DNA of 64,000 nt from Cryptosporangium phraense (GTDB lineage: Bacteria > Actinomycetota > Actinomycetes > Mycobacteriales > Cryptosporangiaceae), in NCBI RefSeq assembly GCF_006912135.1, contig NZ_VIRS01000006.1, positions 1-64,000 of the forward strand, read 5' to 3'. A model generated the notes under the pieces. It searched no databases and had not been told where the DNA came from. It saw nothing but the letters and a program-made list of their open reading frames with translations. Both the position numbers and the translations under genes were made by a program. Shown in pieces: positions 17,047-29,870 of the stretch. Numbering within the stretch: position 1 is the first letter of the stretch; each line of letters opens with the position of its first letter.

Positions 17047-17214
17047 GTGACCCCGCCCATAAGACGCCGTTCGCTTCGGCGTCGGGATATAACCCCGCAA
17101 AGCGACCCAGGCTGACCAGCTTGTTCACTGATTCGGCCCGCGGTCCCATATCAGAGTTAGGCGAGCCTTAGTACCCGCCCATGTGATGGGCGGCATAGAC
17201 TGCCCTCACTTACT

Positions 17215-17232
17215 TCGTGAACATTTTCACAA
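17215..17232. promoter_or_regulatory. Rex operator upstream of menJ-nuo
   Basis: TCGTGAACATTTTCACAA matches the Streptomyces Rex operator consensus TTGTGAANNNNTTCACAA at 13 of the 14 defined positions. It ends 37 bp before the GTG of menJ. Rex is an NAD(H)-sensing repressor known to control nuo in Streptomyces coelicolor, so the functional assignment is strong by context. Confidence 0.82.
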
Positions 17233-17269
17233 GCGCACCAGACCCCAGTAAGACAGTCGAGAGGCCGCC

Positions 17270-18586
17270 GTGACCACCGAGCCCGCTCCCCGCGGTGCCG
17301 AGCCCCCCGTGGTCGACACCGCCGACACGCACGCCGACGTCGTCGTCGTGGGTGCCGGCCCTGCCGGGTCGGCCGCTGCCTATCACCTCGCCAACTCGGG
17401 CCTCGACGTCCTGCTGCTGGAAAAGACCGAATTCCCCCGCGAGAAGGTCTGCGGCGACGGTCTGACGCCCCGGGCGGTGCGCTCGCTGGTCTCGATGGGC
17501 ATCGACACCTCGGTCGAGAACGGCTGGCTGCACAACAAGGGCCTGCGTGTGATCGGCGGCGGCGTCCGCATGGAGCTGCCCTGGCCCGAGCTCGCGGCCT
17601 ACCCGAACTACGGCCTCACCCGCACCCGGATGGACTTCGACGACATGCTCGCGAAGGCCGCCGTCAAGGCCGGTGCGCGCCTGCAGACGTCGACGACGGT
17701 CACCGGCCCGGTGCTCTCGACGGCCGGGCGGGTCGTCGGCGTCGAGGCCGAGGTCGGGCCGGAGAAGACGCCGGTCACGTACCGGGCCCCGCTGGTGATC
17801 GCGGCCGACGGGGTCTCCGGCCGGTTCGCGCTCGCGCTCGGGCTGGCCCGCAACGAGGCCCGGCCGATGGGCGTGGCCGTGCGGCGGTACTACGAGAGCC
17901 CGCGCCACGACGACGACTATCTCGAGTCCTGGCTGGAGCTCTGGGACAAGGTCGACGGCAAAGACCGCCTGCTGCCCGGCTACGGCTGGATCTTCGGGCT
18001 CGGTGACGGCCGGTCCAACGTCGGACTGGGCATCCTGAACAGCTCGGCGGCGTTCAAGGACGTCAACTACCGGCAGTTGCTCAAGACCTGGATGGCCAGC
18101 ACTCCGGAGGAGTGGGGCTTCCGCGAGGAGAACGCCGACGGGCCGATCCGCGGCGCCGCCCTCCCGATGGGCTTCAACCGCAAGCCGCACTACACCCGCG
18201 GCCTGATGCTGGTCGGCGACTCCGGCGGCATGGTCAACCCGTTCAACGGCGAGGGCATCGCGTACGCGATGGAGTCCGGCGAGATCGCCGCGGAGGTCGC
18301 CGTACAGGCGCTCGCGCGTCCGGCCGGGCCCAACCGCGAGCGGGCGCTGCGCGCCTATCCGACGCTGCTGACCGAGCGGTACGGCGGCTACTACCGCCTC
18401 GGCGGCGTGTTCGTGAAGCTGATCAGCAACCCCGACATCATGAAGGTCGCGACCCGGCACGGGCTGCCGCACCCGCTGCTGATGCGGTTCGTGCTCAAAT
18501 TGCTCGCGAATCTCACCGATCCCCGGGGCGGGGACGCGATGGATCGGGTCATCAACGGTCTCACCAAGCTCGCACCCGCAGTCTGA
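17270..18586 (+). CDS. menJ: Geranylgeranyl reductase family protein (menaquinone reductase, MenJ-like)
   Basis: A 438-residue FAD-dependent reductase. The dinucleotide-binding motif ADVVVVGAGPAGSAAAYHLA lies at residues 22-41, KVCGDGLTPRAVRSL at about 60, and the second FAD motif GLMLVGDSGGMVNPFNGEGIAYAMESG near 310-336. Homologues saturate isoprenoid double bonds; in mycobacteria MenJ reduces one beta-isoprene unit of menaquinone. Location between menG and nuo, and in the same direction as nuo with a 73-bp gap, supports that role. GTG 17270 begins MTTEPAPRGAEPP, with an extended flexible N-terminus. The Rex-type operator directly upstream suggests NADH-responsive control of the whole unit. 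Confidence 0.9.
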   Translation: MTTEPAPRGAEPPVVDTADTHADVVVVGAGPAGSAAAYHLANSGLDVLLLEKTEFPREKVCGDGLTPRAVRSLVSMGIDTSVENGWLHNKGLRVIGGGVRMELPWPELAAYPNYGLTRTRMDFDDMLAKAAVKAGARLQTSTTVTGPVLSTAGRVVGVEAEVGPEKTPVTYRAPLVIAADGVSGRFALALGLARNEARPMGVAVRRYYESPRHDDDYLESWLELWDKVDGKDRLLPGYGWIFGLGDGRSNVGLGILNSSAAFKDVNYRQLLKTWMASTPEEWGFREENADGPIRGAALPMGFNRKPHYTRGLMLVGDSGGMVNPFNGEGIAYAMESGEIAAEVAVQALARPAGPNRERALRAYPTLLTERYGGYYRLGGVFVKLISNPDIMKVATRHGLPHPLLMRFVLKLLANLTDPRGGDAMDRVINGLTKLAPAV

Positions 18587-18659
18587 TTCCGTCCGGCATT
18601 CGATACCAATAGCTTCACGGCACTTCCTCGCTGCACACCGACGTCAGGGAAGGGAACCG

Positions 18660-19037
18660 ATGGACACCGGTGGTTCACTCGCGCTTTACATGCCGATCGT
18701 CGGCCTTTTCATCCTCGCCGTCGTCTTTGCCGTCGGCAGTGTGGCGGCGGCGGCCGTGGTCGGCCCGAAGCGCTACAACAAGGCCAAGCTGGAAGCCTAC
18801 GAATGCGGCATCGAGCCGTCACCGCAGGCGAGCGGCGGGGGTCGTTTCCCGGTCAAGTTCTATTTGACCGCGATGCTGTTCATCGTCTTCGACATCGAAA
18901 TCATCTTCCTTTACCCGTGGGCCGTGGCGAACGAGTCGCTCGGCGTGTTCGGGCTGGTGGAGATGGTGCTGTTCATCGCCACCGTGTTCGTCGCCTACGC
19001 GTACGTATGGCGTCGCGGCGGCCTCGACTGGGACTGA
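18660..19037 (+). CDS. nuoA: NADH-quinone oxidoreductase subunit A
   Basis: A 125-residue membrane subunit of complex I with three predicted helices (about 9-31, 65-85, 95-115). The conserved YECGIEP loop at about residues 46-52 includes the Cys whose accessibility changes during complex I activation, and [11 protein letters not shown] contains the membrane acidic residues of the E-channel. A ribosome site AGGGAACCG precedes ATG 18660. It is the first nuo gene, and the 44-bp gap to nuoB is the largest inside the cluster. Confidence 0.97.
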   Translation: MDTGGSLALYMPIVGLFILAVVFAVGSVAAAAVVGPKRYNKAKLEAYECGIEPSPQASGGGRFPVKFYLTAMLFIVFDIEIIFLYPWAVANESLGVFGLVEMVLFIATVFVAYAYVWRRGGLDWD

Positions 19038-19081
19038 GTCGCAACCCGACTAGCCCATTCACTCTGAGAGGGGTCCGCGCC

Positions 19082-19737
<656 letters not shown>

Positions 19738-19741
<4 letters not shown>

Positions 19742-20451
19742 GCATCGAAAGCCCCGAGGGCACCGAGGGCGAAGAGAGCCGCGCCCGCAAGGGCATGTTC
19801 GGCGTCTCCGGCACCGGTGACACGTCCGGCTTCGGCGGTCTGGTCCGCCAGGTCGCCGACCCGCACTCGACCCCGCGCCCCTACGGCGGGTACTTCGACG
19901 AGGTCGTCGACCTGCTGGGCGAGGAGGTCGCCCGGGCCGACCTCGGCTTCGAGGATGCGGTCTACCGCGTCGTCGTCGACCGCGGCGAGCTGACGCTCTA
20001 CGTCCGGCCGGAGCGGATCGCCGACGTCGCCCTGCTGCTCCGCGACTCCGACGGGCTGCGCTTCGAGCTGCTGAGCTCGGTGTCCGGTGTCGACTATCTG
20101 GACGCCCCGTTCGGTGCCGACGACGACGAGAAGGCCAAGCGGCTGCACGTCGTCTACCAGCTCACCAGCATGACGTTCCGCCGCCGGATCCGGCTCGAGG
20201 TGGCGGTGAGCATCGAGGACCCGCGCGTCCCGTCCGTCACGTCGGTCTACCCGACCGCCGACTGGCAGGAGCGCGAAGTCTGGGACATGTTCGGCGTGCT
20301 GTTCGAGGGCCACCCGGCGCTGACCCGGATCCTCATGCCGGACGACTGGGACGGCCACCCGCAGCGCAAGGACTACCCGCTCGGTGGCGTACCGGTCGAG
20401 TACAAGGGCGCGGAGATCCCGCCGCCCGACACCCGCCGGGCGTACCGGTAA
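19738..20451 (+). CDS. nuoC: NADH-quinone oxidoreductase subunit C
   Basis: A 237-residue hydrophilic subunit of the quinone-proximal module. An N-terminal extension of about 45 residues (Glu/Gly-rich, [11 protein letters not shown]) precedes the conserved 30-kDa subunit domain, with [45 protein letters not shown] and HPQRKDYPL as family signatures. GTG 19738 overlaps the nuoB stop by 4 bp, so translation is coupled. The separate nuoC and nuoD genes contrast with the nuoCD fusion of enteric bacteria. Confidence 0.97.
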
Positions 20452-20463
20452 GGAGGTCATGAC

Positions 20464-21786
20464 ATGACTCAGACGACCGACCCGTACGCCGGCTCCCGGG
20501 AGACCACCGAGGGGCGCGTCTACACGGTCACCGGCGGCGACTGGGACTCGATCCACGCCGAAGACCCGCTCGCCAGCGAGCGCATCGTCGTCAACATGGG
20601 GCCCCAGCACCCGTCGACGCACGGCGTGCTGCGGCTCGTCCTCGAGCTCGAGGGCGAGACGATCACCGAGGCCCGCACGGTCATCGGGTACCTGCACACC
20701 GGCATCGAGAAGAACACCGAGTACCGCACGTGGACGCAGGGCACCACGTTCGTCACCCGGATGGACTACCTCTCGCCGATCTTCAACGAGACCGGCTACT
20801 GCCTCGCGGTCGAGAAGCTGCTCGGCGTCGAGGTGCCCGACCGCGCGACGACGATCCGCGTCCTGCTGATGGAGCTCAACCGGATCAGCTCGCACCTGGT
20901 GTGGCTGGCCACCACCGGCATGGAGCTCGGCTCGACCACGATGATGATCTACGGCTTCCGCGAGCGGGAGCACGTCCTCGACCTGTTCGAGGAGATCACC
21001 GGGCTGCGGATGAACATGGCGTTCGTCCGGCCGGGCGGCCTGGCCAACGACCTCCCGGTCGAGGCCGAGCAGAAGATCCGCGAGTTCATCCCGTACATGC
21101 GCGGCAAGATCGACGACTACGAGCGGCTGCTCACCGGCCAGCCGGTGTGGAAGGCCCGCACGAAGAACGTCGGCTTCCTCGACGTCACCGGGTGCCTGGC
21201 GCTGGGCATCACCGGGCCGGTGCTGCGCTCGGCCGGCCTGCCCTGGGACCTGCGCAAGACGATGCCGTACTGCGGCTACGAGAACTACGAGTTCGACGTC
21301 GTCACCGAGACCACCGGTGACGTCTGGGGCCGGTACCTGGTCCGGGTCAACGAGATGCGCGAGTCGTTGAAGATCGTCGAGCAGGCGCTCGACCGGCTCG
21401 CCCCGGGGCCGGTCATGGTCACCGACAAGAAGATCGCCTGGCCCGCGCAGCTGGCGCTGGGCGCGGACGGCATGGGCAACTCGCTGGAGCACGTCCGACA
21501 GATCATGGGCCAGTCGATGGAGGCCCTGATCCACCACTTCAAGCTGGTGACCGAGGGCTTCCGGGTCCCGGCCGGGCAGGTCTACACCGCGGTCGAGTCG
21601 CCCCGCGGCGAGCTCGGCTTCCACGTCGTCAGCGACGGTGGCACCCGGCCCTACCGGGTCCACGTGCGCGAACCCAGCTTCGTCAACCTGCAGGCGTTCC
21701 CGGCGATGGTCGAGGGTGCCCCGATCGCGGACGCGATCGCGTCCGGCGCTTCTCTGGACCCGGTTATGGGTGGAGTGGACCGATGA
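20464..21786 (+). CDS. nuoD: NADH-quinone oxidoreductase subunit D
   Basis: A 440-residue 49-kDa-type subunit that forms the quinone-binding cavity with NuoB. The loop [14 protein letters not shown] (about 44-57) holds the quinone-coordinating His; [30 protein letters not shown] and the C-terminal DPVMGGVDR are further signatures. A perfect AAGGAGG ribosome site precedes ATG 20464, the strongest in the operon, following a 12-bp gap after nuoC. The stop overlaps nuoE by four bases (ATGA-type). Confidence 0.97.
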   Translation: MTQTTDPYAGSRETTEGRVYTVTGGDWDSIHAEDPLASERIVVNMGPQHPSTHGVLRLVLELEGETITEARTVIGYLHTGIEKNTEYRTWTQGTTFVTRMDYLSPIFNETGYCLAVEKLLGVEVPDRATTIRVLLMELNRISSHLVWLATTGMELGSTTMMIYGFREREHVLDLFEEITGLRMNMAFVRPGGLANDLPVEAEQKIREFIPYMRGKIDDYERLLTGQPVWKARTKNVGFLDVTGCLALGITGPVLRSAGLPWDLRKTMPYCGYENYEFDVVTETTGDVWGRYLVRVNEMRESLKIVEQALDRLAPGPVMVTDKKIAWPAQLALGADGMGNSLEHVRQIMGQSMEALIHHFKLVTEGFRVPAGQVYTAVESPRGELGFHVVSDGGTRPYRVHVREPSFVNLQAFPAMVEGAPIADAIASGASLDPVMGGVDR

Positions 21787-23101
21787 CTGAACTGACCGAC
21801 GAGACGGTCCGCGCCGACCTGGTGGAACAGGCGGCGACGATCGTCGCGCGGTACCCCGAGGGGCGTTCGCGCTCGGCGCTGCTGCCGATGCTCCACCTCG
21901 TCCAGTCGGTGGACGGGTACGTGAGCCCGGCCGGCATCGCGTTCTGCGCCGAGCAGCTCGGGATCACCAAGGCCGAGGTCGCGGCGGTGGCCACGTTCTA
22001 CACGATGTACAAGCGCCGGCCGACGGGCGAGTACCTGGTGAGCGTGTGCACCAACACGATGTGCGGGGTGCTCGGGGGCGACAAGGCCTACGAGGCGCTG
22101 GCCGCGTACCTCGAGGTGGGGCACGACCAGACCACCGAGGACGGCCTGATCACGCTGGAGCACGCCGAGTGCCTGGCCGCGTGTGACTACGCGCCGGTGA
22201 TGACCGTCAACTACGAGTACTTCGACCAGGTGGACGAAGATTCGGCGTTGTCGCTGGTCAAGCAGTTGCAGGAGGGGGAGCGGCCGGCTCCTACGCGCGG
22301 GGCGCGGCTGTGTTCGTTCAAGCAGATGTCTCGGCAGCTGGCCGGGTTCACCGACGACCGCGACTCGGTGGCCGACCCGATGATCGGCGTCGAGCCGACG
22401 GTGGCCGGTAACCGGATCGCCGAGGAGCGCGGGGTGAGCGTCCCGGGCTACTACCCGAACACGCCCATCCCGAAGAAGTCCGACAAGGACGCCCCGCCCG
22501 CAAAGGCCGCCGCCCCGGCCGCGCCGCCCGCCCCAGCTGCGGCGCCCGCCCCGGCTGCGGCGCCCGCGCCGGCTGCGGCGCCCGCGCCGGCTGACAAGGC
22601 GGCGGCTGCCTCCACGGCGGAAGGCCCGAAGACGGCCGAGCCACCGGCCGCGCTCATCCCGGTGCAGCCCGCGTCCGCCGCTCCGGCGGCCGACGCGCCC
22701 GCTGCCTCCGCGCCCGACGAGGCGGCGAAGCCACCCACGGCGGCGCCAGGCTCATCGTCGACATCAGACACCGGAAGCGAGACGGCGGGGCAGGCGCCGG
22801 CGAAGAAGGCCGCGCCGCGGAAGCGGACCACCGGGCCCTCGATCTCAGCCACCGCCGAGCCGGCCGGCAAGCGGCCGGCCAAGCGCGCCACCCGCCGCCC
22901 GACCACCGAACGGTCGGCCCCCGCGGTCGAACAGGCGCCCACCGCGCCGGCCCAGGCCACCACCGACCCGCAGGTGAAGGACGTCGAGACCCCGGAGAAC
23001 CCGGCCGAGACGAGCCCGACCGTGCCGGAGCCGGCCATCGACTCCAAGCCGGCCGGTGACGCACCGCCGACCGATCCCCGCACGGAAAACGAGGGGCAGA
23101 A

Positions 23102-23105
<4 letters not shown>
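21783..23105 (+). CDS. nuoE: NADH-quinone oxidoreductase subunit E with long C-terminal extension
   Basis: A 440-residue protein. Residues 1-180 form a standard NuoE thioredoxin-like domain with the 2Fe-2S cluster ligands Cys89, Cys94, Cys130 and Cys134 (CTNTMC and CLAAC). Residues 180-215 resemble the usual actinobacterial end ([13 protein letters not shown]). From about 215 a low-complexity tail of some 225 residues follows, Ala/Pro repeats (APAAAPAP) and Lys/Arg/Thr patches, with no Cys. Ordinary NuoE is 160-290 residues, so the extension is unusual. The frame is continuous and the tail ends four bases inside nuoF, so it is not a frameshift artefact. A flexible interaction region is possible. 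Confidence 0.95.
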
Positions 23106-24409
<1,304 letters not shown>

Positions 24410-24410
24410 A

Positions 24411-26924
24411 ATGACCATCGCACCCCAGGCCGTGGACACGGTCACCCTCACGATCGACGGGCTGTCGGTCACCGTGCCGAAGGGCACGCTGATCATCCGG
24501 GCCGCCGAACAGCTCGGGATCCAGATCCCGCGGTTCTGCGACCACCCCCTGCTCGACCCGGTCGGTGCCTGCCGTCAGTGCATCGTCGAGGTCGAGGGCC
24601 AGCGCAAGCCGGTCGCGAGCTGCACCGCCACGGTGACGCCCGACATGGTGGTCAAGACGCAGCTCTCCAGCCCGGTGGCCGAGAAGGCCCAGCGCGGGAC
24701 GCTCGAGCTGCTGCTGATCAACCACCCGCTCGACTGCCCGATCTGCGACAAGGGCGGCGAGTGCCCGCTGCAGAACCAGGCGATGAGCAACGGCGCCGCC
24801 GAGTCCCGGTTCCGGGACGTCAAGCGCACCTACCCGAAGCCGCTGGCGATCTCGACCCAGATCCTGCTCGACCGCGAGCGCTGCGTGCTCTGCGCCCGCT
24901 GCACGCGGTTCTCCAAGCAGGTCGCCGGCGACCCGTTCATCGAGCTGCTGGAGCGCTCGGCGCTGGAGCAGGTCGGCATCGCGTCCGACGAGCCGTTCCA
25001 GTCGTACTTCTCCGGCAACACCGTGCAGATCTGCCCGGTCGGTGCGCTCACCAGCGCCGCCTACCGGTTCCGGGCCCGCCCGTTCGACCTGGTCAGCACC
25101 CCGTCGGTGTGCGAGCACTGCGCCGGTGGCTGCGCGCTGCGCACCGACTGGCGGCGGGGCAAGGTCCTGCGCCGGCTGGCCGGTGAGGACCCCGAGGTCA
25201 ACGAGGAGTGGAACTGCGACAAGGGTCGCTTCGCGTTCCGCTACGCGACCGGTAAGGAGCGGCTGACCCAGCCGCTCGTCCGGAACGCGGCCGGCGAGCT
25301 GGAGCCGGTCTCGTGGAGCGAGGCGTTCACCGTCGCGGCCCGCGGCCTGGAGACCGCGAAGGAGAACGGCGGCGTCGGCGTGCTGCCGGGCGGCCGGGTC
25401 ACCTACGAGGACGCCTACGCGTACTCGAAGTTCGCCCGGGTCGCGCTGGGCACCAACGACATCGACTTCCGGGCTCGTCCGCACTCCGACGAGGAGGCGC
25501 TGTTCCTCGGCGCCCACGTCGCGGGCTCCGGGCTCGGCGTCACGTACTCCGACCTCGAGAACGCGTCCGACGTCCTGCTGGTGGCGCTGGAGCCGGAGGA
25601 GGAAGCGGCGATCCTCTTCCTCCGCCTGCGCAAGGCGTGGCGGAAGCGCGGCGCGCGCATCTGGTCGATCGCCCCGCTGGCGACCCGCGGGCTGGACAAG
25701 CTCGGCGGGACGCTGATCCAGGCCACCCCGGGAGCCGAGCCGAAGGTGCTCGACGCCCTCCGGGCCGGCGAGCTGCCCGGTCTCACGTCGCTGTCCGACG
25801 CCCTGCGGGTGCCGGGCGCGGTGATCCTGGTCGGCGAGCGGGCCGCGGGCATCCGCGGTGCGCTCTCGGCCGCGTCGCTGCTGGCGCTGAACACCGGGGC
25901 CACGCTGGCCTGGGTGCCGCGGCGGGCCGGCGAGCGCGGAGCGGTCGAGGCCGGCGCGCTGCCGACACTGCTGCCCGGTGGCCGGTCGGTCACCTCGGCG
26001 GCCGGCCGCTCGGCCGTCGAGTCGGCCTGGGGCGTCTCCATCCCGGCGACGACCGGCCGCTCGACCTCGGAGATCATCGCCGCGGCGGCCGACGGTGTGC
26101 TCGGCGGGCTCGTGGTCGGCGGCGTCGACCCCGACGACCTGCCGGATCCCGTCGCGGCCCGGGCCGCGCTGGCCGCGGCCCCGTTCGTGGTCTCGCTCGA
26201 GGTCCGCGACTCGACCGTGACCGAGTACGCCGACGTGGTGTTCCCGGTCGCCCCGGTGGCCGAGAAGGCCGGCAGCTTCGTCAACTGGGAGGGCCGGGTC
26301 CGGCCGTTCGGGCTGACGCTGGCCGGCACCGGAGCGATGTCCGACGCCCGGGTGCTCGACCAGCTGGCCGACGAGCTCGGCGCCTACCTCGGGGTCAGCT
26401 CGGCCGAGGCCCTGCTGGCCGAGGCCAACGCGCTCGGCGTGGCCGGCCCGGACGTCGAGCCGCCACCGTCCCCGATGGAGCCGGCCGCCGCCCGGGTGAG
26501 CCCCGGTGACGGCGAGGCCGTGCTCGCCACCTGGCACCACATGCTCGACCTGGGCACGCTGCAGGCCGGCGAGGAGCACCTGGCCGGCACCGCGAAGCCC
26601 GCGTTCGCGCACCTCTCGCCGGGCACGGCGGCCGAGCTCGGCGTCCGGCCCGGCGCGCACATCCTGGTCTCGACCGACCGGGGCGCGATCCAGCTCCCGG
26701 TGGCGATCACCGAGATGCCCGACCGCGTGGTCTGGGTGCCGGCGAACTCCGTCGACTCGCGGGTGCGTCCGACGCTCGGCGTGGGGGCGGGCGATCTCGT
26801 CCGCATTACGGCAGGCTCGGCGGACGTCGCACCGGTCGGAGACGTCGAAGCGCGTGCTACCAGCGACGGTGGGGATCCGGCCGACGGCGGAGTGCCGGCG
26901 CCCGAAGCTCCCGAGGAGGCCTGA
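24411..26924 (+). CDS. nuoG: NADH-quinone oxidoreductase subunit G
   Basis: An 837-residue iron-sulfur subunit. The N-terminal 2Fe-2S ferredoxin domain has [16 protein letters not shown]; a His-ligated cluster motif follows ([19 protein letters not shown]), then the CVLCARC cluster and the CEHCAGGC motif of the molybdopterin-like part. The large C-terminal region is a molybdopterin-oxidoreductase fold that has lost its cofactor, ending in a Pro/Glu/Ala-rich tail. It connects NuoE/F electron input to NuoI. Its stop overlaps nuoH by one base (TGATG). Confidence 0.97.
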   Translation: MTIAPQAVDTVTLTIDGLSVTVPKGTLIIRAAEQLGIQIPRFCDHPLLDPVGACRQCIVEVEGQRKPVASCTATVTPDMVVKTQLSSPVAEKAQRGTLELLLINHPLDCPICDKGGECPLQNQAMSNGAAESRFRDVKRTYPKPLAISTQILLDRERCVLCARCTRFSKQVAGDPFIELLERSALEQVGIASDEPFQSYFSGNTVQICPVGALTSAAYRFRARPFDLVSTPSVCEHCAGGCALRTDWRRGKVLRRLAGEDPEVNEEWNCDKGRFAFRYATGKERLTQPLVRNAAGELEPVSWSEAFTVAARGLETAKENGGVGVLPGGRVTYEDAYAYSKFARVALGTNDIDFRARPHSDEEALFLGAHVAGSGLGVTYSDLENASDVLLVALEPEEEAAILFLRLRKAWRKRGARIWSIAPLATRGLDKLGGTLIQATPGAEPKVLDALRAGELPGLTSLSDALRVPGAVILVGERAAGIRGALSAASLLALNTGATLAWVPRRAGERGAVEAGALPTLLPGGRSVTSAAGRSAVESAWGVSIPATTGRSTSEIIAAAADGVLGGLVVGGVDPDDLPDPVAARAALAAAPFVVSLEVRDSTVTEYADVVFPVAPVAEKAGSFVNWEGRVRPFGLTLAGTGAMSDARVLDQLADELGAYLGVSSAEALLAEANALGVAGPDVEPPPSPMEPAAARVSPGDGEAVLATWHHMLDLGTLQAGEEHLAGTAKPAFAHLSPGTAAELGVRPGAHILVSTDRGAIQLPVAITEMPDRVVWVPANSVDSRVRPTLGVGAGDLVRITAGSADVAPVGDVEARATSDGGDPADGGVPAPEAPEEA

Positions 26925-28219
26925 TGACGACCGGAGCGGTGCTCGCGGCCGCGGAGCCGGCTGCGGTCGGCAACGACCCCTGGTGGCTGATCATCGCGAA
27001 GATCATCGCGACGTTCGCCATCCTCGTGGTGCTGGTGCTGTTCTCGATCGTGGCCGAGCGCAAGGTCATCGGCTACATGCAGGTCCGGCCGGGCCCCAAC
27101 CGGGTGGGCCCGTGGGGCACGCTGCAGAGCCTCGCCGACGGCATCAAGCTGGCGTTCAAGGAAGACCTGATCCCGGCCGCGGCCGACAAGGTCGTGTTCA
27201 TCGTCGCGCCGATCCTCTCGGCGATGGTCGCGCTGGTCGCGTTCTCGGTGATCCCGCTCGGGCCGAACGTCTCGGTGTTCGGCCACAAGACCGCGATCCA
27301 GCTGACCGACCTGCCGGTCGGCGTCCTGTTCGTGCTGGCCTGCTCGTCGATCGCCGTGTACGGCGTCGTGCTGGCCGGTTGGTCGTCCGGGTCGACGTAC
27401 CCGCTGCTCGGTGGTCTGCGGTCGGCTGCCCAGATGATCTCGTACGAGGTCGCGATGGGGCTCTCGATCGTCCCGGTGCTGCTCACCGCGGGGTCGCTCT
27501 CGCCCAGCGAGATCGTCGCCTCGCAGGAGAACACCTGGTACGTGTTCACGCTGCTGCCGAGCTTCGTCGTCTACGCGATCTCGGCCGTCGGCGAGACCAA
27601 CCGGGCGCCGTTCGACCTCCCCGAGGCCGAGTCCGAGCTGGTCGGCGGTTTCCACACCGAGTACTCGTCGCTGAAGTTCGCGATGTTCTTCCTCGGTGAG
27701 TACGTCAACATGGTGACGGTCTCAGCGCTCTGCACGACGCTGTTCCTCGGCGGCTGGCGGGCTCCGTTCGGCATCGGCACGCTCTGGGCCGGCGCGAACG
27801 AGGGCTGGTGGCCGGTCCTCTGGTTCATCATCAAGGTGCTGGCCGCGCTGTTCGTCTTCGTCTGGCTCCGCGGCACGCTGCCCCGCCTGCGCTACGACCA
27901 GTTCATGCACTTCGGCTGGAAGGTCCTGGTGCCGGTCAGCCTGGTCTGGCTGCTGCTGGTCGCGGCCATGCGGACGATCAGCCGCGAGTACGACATCTCC
28001 ACCCGCAACATCCTGATCGGCCTCGCGGTCGTGCTGCTCGTCGTCATCGCGGTGAGCCTGCTGGTCCCGGAGCGTCAGAAGAAGGAAGTCGACGCCCGCG
28101 ATCCCAACCCGCAGTCCGACTTCCCGGTTCCGCCGATGGACCTCGTCGTTCCGCCCTCGCCCCGGCTGAAGCAGGTCCCGGCCAAGGTCGGCGCGGACCA
28201 GTCCGAGAAGGAGAACTGA
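26924..28219 (+). CDS. nuoH: NADH-quinone oxidoreductase subunit H
   Basis: A 431-residue membrane subunit that joins the peripheral and membrane arms and forms part of the quinone tunnel. About eight predicted helices are present. Signatures are [22 protein letters not shown] (about 44-65), FKEDLIP, and the loop [30 protein letters not shown] (about 222-251) with charged residues important for quinone reduction. A hydrophilic C-terminal tail of about 50 residues follows the last helix. ATG 26924 shares a base with the nuoG stop. Confidence 0.97.
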   Translation: MTTGAVLAAAEPAAVGNDPWWLIIAKIIATFAILVVLVLFSIVAERKVIGYMQVRPGPNRVGPWGTLQSLADGIKLAFKEDLIPAAADKVVFIVAPILSAMVALVAFSVIPLGPNVSVFGHKTAIQLTDLPVGVLFVLACSSIAVYGVVLAGWSSGSTYPLLGGLRSAAQMISYEVAMGLSIVPVLLTAGSLSPSEIVASQENTWYVFTLLPSFVVYAISAVGETNRAPFDLPEAESELVGGFHTEYSSLKFAMFFLGEYVNMVTVSALCTTLFLGGWRAPFGIGTLWAGANEGWWPVLWFIIKVLAALFVFVWLRGTLPRLRYDQFMHFGWKVLVPVSLVWLLLVAAMRTISREYDISTRNILIGLAVVLLVVIAVSLLVPERQKKEVDARDPNPQSDFPVPPMDLVVPPSPRLKQVPAKVGADQSEKEN

Positions 28220-28220
28220 C

Positions 28221-28775
28221 GTGCTCGACTCCGTCAAAGGCTTCGGCCTGACCTTCTCGACGATGTTCAAGAAGCGGGTCACGATCAAGTACCCGGACGT
28301 CCCGCAGCCGAGCGCCCCGCGCTTCCACGGCCGTCACGTGCTCAACCGGCACCCCGACGGGCTGGAGAAGTGCGTCGGGTGCGAGCTGTGCGCCTGGGCC
28401 TGCCCGGCCGACGCGATCTACGTCGAGGGCGGCGACAACACCGAGGAAGCCCGGTTCTCGCCGGGCGAGCGGTACGGCGCGATCTACCAGATCAACTACG
28501 CGCGCTGCATCTTCTGCGGCCTGTGCATCGAGGCCTGCCCGACGCGGTCGTTGACCATGTCGAACGCCTACGAGCTGGCCTCGGACAGCCGCGCGGACCT
28601 GATCTTCACCAAGGAGCAGCTGCTCGCGCCGCTGCTGCCGGGCATGGAGCTGCCTCCGCACGCGATGCGGCTGGGCGAGAACGAGACCGACTACTACGTG
28701 CAGGGCCCGACCAACCCGGGCGCCTCGGCCGGAGCCGAGCGCACGGACCGGTCGGACGCGAAGGAGGTCGTCTAA
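28221..28775 (+). CDS. nuoI: NADH-quinone oxidoreductase subunit I
   Basis: A 184-residue ferredoxin-like subunit with two 4Fe-4S clusters (N6a/N6b). The ligand motifs are C51-C54-C57-C61 in [12 protein letters not shown] and C96-C99-C102-C106 in [12 protein letters not shown]. The N-terminal amphipathic helix [19 protein letters not shown] contacts the membrane arm. GTG 28221 begins one base after the nuoH stop and the gene ends directly before nuoJ. Confidence 0.97.
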   Translation: MLDSVKGFGLTFSTMFKKRVTIKYPDVPQPSAPRFHGRHVLNRHPDGLEKCVGCELCAWACPADAIYVEGGDNTEEARFSPGERYGAIYQINYARCIFCGLCIEACPTRSLTMSNAYELASDSRADLIFTKEQLLAPLLPGMELPPHAMRLGENETDYYVQGPTNPGASAGAERTDRSDAKEVV

Positions 28776-29552
28776 GTGAGCGTCGCTCTCGACCTGTTGG
28801 CCGCCGCGGCCCCGGGCGACCCGCCCACCGGCGAGAAGGTCGCGTTCTGGGTGCTGGCCCCGGTCGCGCTCGGTGGCGCGATCGGCATGGTGCTGGCCCG
28901 TAACGCGATCCACTCGGCGCTGTTCCTGGTCTGCACGATGTTCAGCCTCGGCGTGTTCTACGTGCTGCAGGCCGGTCCGTTCATCGGCATGGTGCAGATC
29001 ATCGTCTACACCGGCGCGATCATGATCCTGTTCCTGTTCGTGCTGATGCTGGTCGGCCGAGATTCGTCGGACTCGATCGTGGAGACGTTGCGAGGGCAGC
29101 GGCTGGCCGCGATCCTGCTCGGCATCGGGCTCGCGGCCCTGGTCACGACCGGCCTCTACCGGGCGCTCGGCGAGGTGAACGCCCGCGGGCTGGCCGAGAC
29201 GAACGCCCGGGCCGGCGGGAACGTCGAGGGCATCGCGGCCCAGCTGTTCACCCGGTACGTGTTCGCGTTCGAGGTCACCAGCGCGCTGCTGATCACGGCG
29301 GCGGTCGGGGCGATGATCCTGGCCCACGTCGAGCGCGACAAGGCCGGCGTCCCGACGCAGCGCGAGCGGTCGATCGCCCGGTTCCGGAAGGGCAACTACC
29401 CGGCTCCCAAGCCCGGCCCCGGCGTCTACGCGCTGGCGGACTCGGTGGCCACCCCCGCTCTGCTGCCCGACGGCACGGCCGCCGACGGCAGCGTCGCGCC
29501 CTCGGTCGAGCGGCGCGAACTCGACAGCGGCCTGACCACCCCGAAGGGCTGA
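28776..29552 (+). CDS. nuoJ: NADH-quinone oxidoreductase subunit J
   Basis: A 258-residue membrane subunit with five predicted helices in residues 20-190. The third-helix segment [34 protein letters not shown] contains the pi-bulge region typical of NuoJ. A C-terminal hydrophilic tail of about 65 residues rich in Ala, Pro and Gly follows. GTG 28776 directly abuts the nuoI stop. The short 4-bp gap to nuoK indicates cotranslation. Confidence 0.96.
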   Translation: MSVALDLLAAAAPGDPPTGEKVAFWVLAPVALGGAIGMVLARNAIHSALFLVCTMFSLGVFYVLQAGPFIGMVQIIVYTGAIMILFLFVLMLVGRDSSDSIVETLRGQRLAAILLGIGLAALVTTGLYRALGEVNARGLAETNARAGGNVEGIAAQLFTRYVFAFEVTSALLITAAVGAMILAHVERDKAGVPTQRERSIARFRKGNYPAPKPGPGVYALADSVATPALLPDGTAADGSVAPSVERRELDSGLTTPKG

Positions 29553-29556
29553 GGGC

Positions 29557-29856
29557 GTGACTCCTACCTACTACCTGCTGCTCGCCGCAGCGCTGTTCAC
29601 GATCGGCGCGGTCGGCGTCCTCGTCCGGCGCAACGCGATCGTCGTGTTCATGTGCATCGAGCTGATGCTCAACGCGGCGAACCTGACGCTGATCACGTTC
29701 TCCCGCATCAACGGCACGCTCGACGGCCAGATCATGGCGTTCTTCGTCATGGTGGTCGCCGCCGCCGAGGTCGTGGTCGGGCTCGCGATCATCATGTCGA
29801 TCTTCCGCACTCGCCGGTCGGCCTCGGTCGACGACGCGAACCTCCTGAAGTACTGA
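29557..29856 (+). CDS. nuoK: NADH-quinone oxidoreductase subunit K
   Basis: A 99-residue membrane subunit of the antiporter-like module with three helices. The conserved acidic residues for proton transfer are visible in [14 protein letters not shown] (Glu about 36) and [12 protein letters not shown] (Glu about 71). GTG 29557 starts 4 bp after nuoJ. The gene is at full length for the family. Confidence 0.97.
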   Translation: MTPTYYLLLAAALFTIGAVGVLVRRNAIVVFMCIELMLNAANLTLITFSRINGTLDGQIMAFFVMVVAAAEVVVGLAIIMSIFRTRRSASVDDANLLKY

Positions 29857-29870
29857 GGGGATAAACCACC

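Larger units (their letters stand above)
16954..17269. other. Divergent intergenic region between sodC and menJ-nuo
   Basis: This 316-bp region is AT-richer than its surroundings. It contains a plus-strand hairpin with a T6 tract (17019-17046), a weak iron-box-like TTAGGCGAGCCTTA (17157-17170), a possible -10 CATAGACT near 17194, and a strong Rex-type operator (17215-17232). No gene is supported. Confidence 0.7.

Noticed and set aside
17157-17170. Iron-box-like TTAGGCGAGCCTTA upstream of sodC/menJ
   Set aside because: It matches only part of the 19-bp IdeR/DmdR consensus and the right half is degenerate; no iron-related gene is adjacent.
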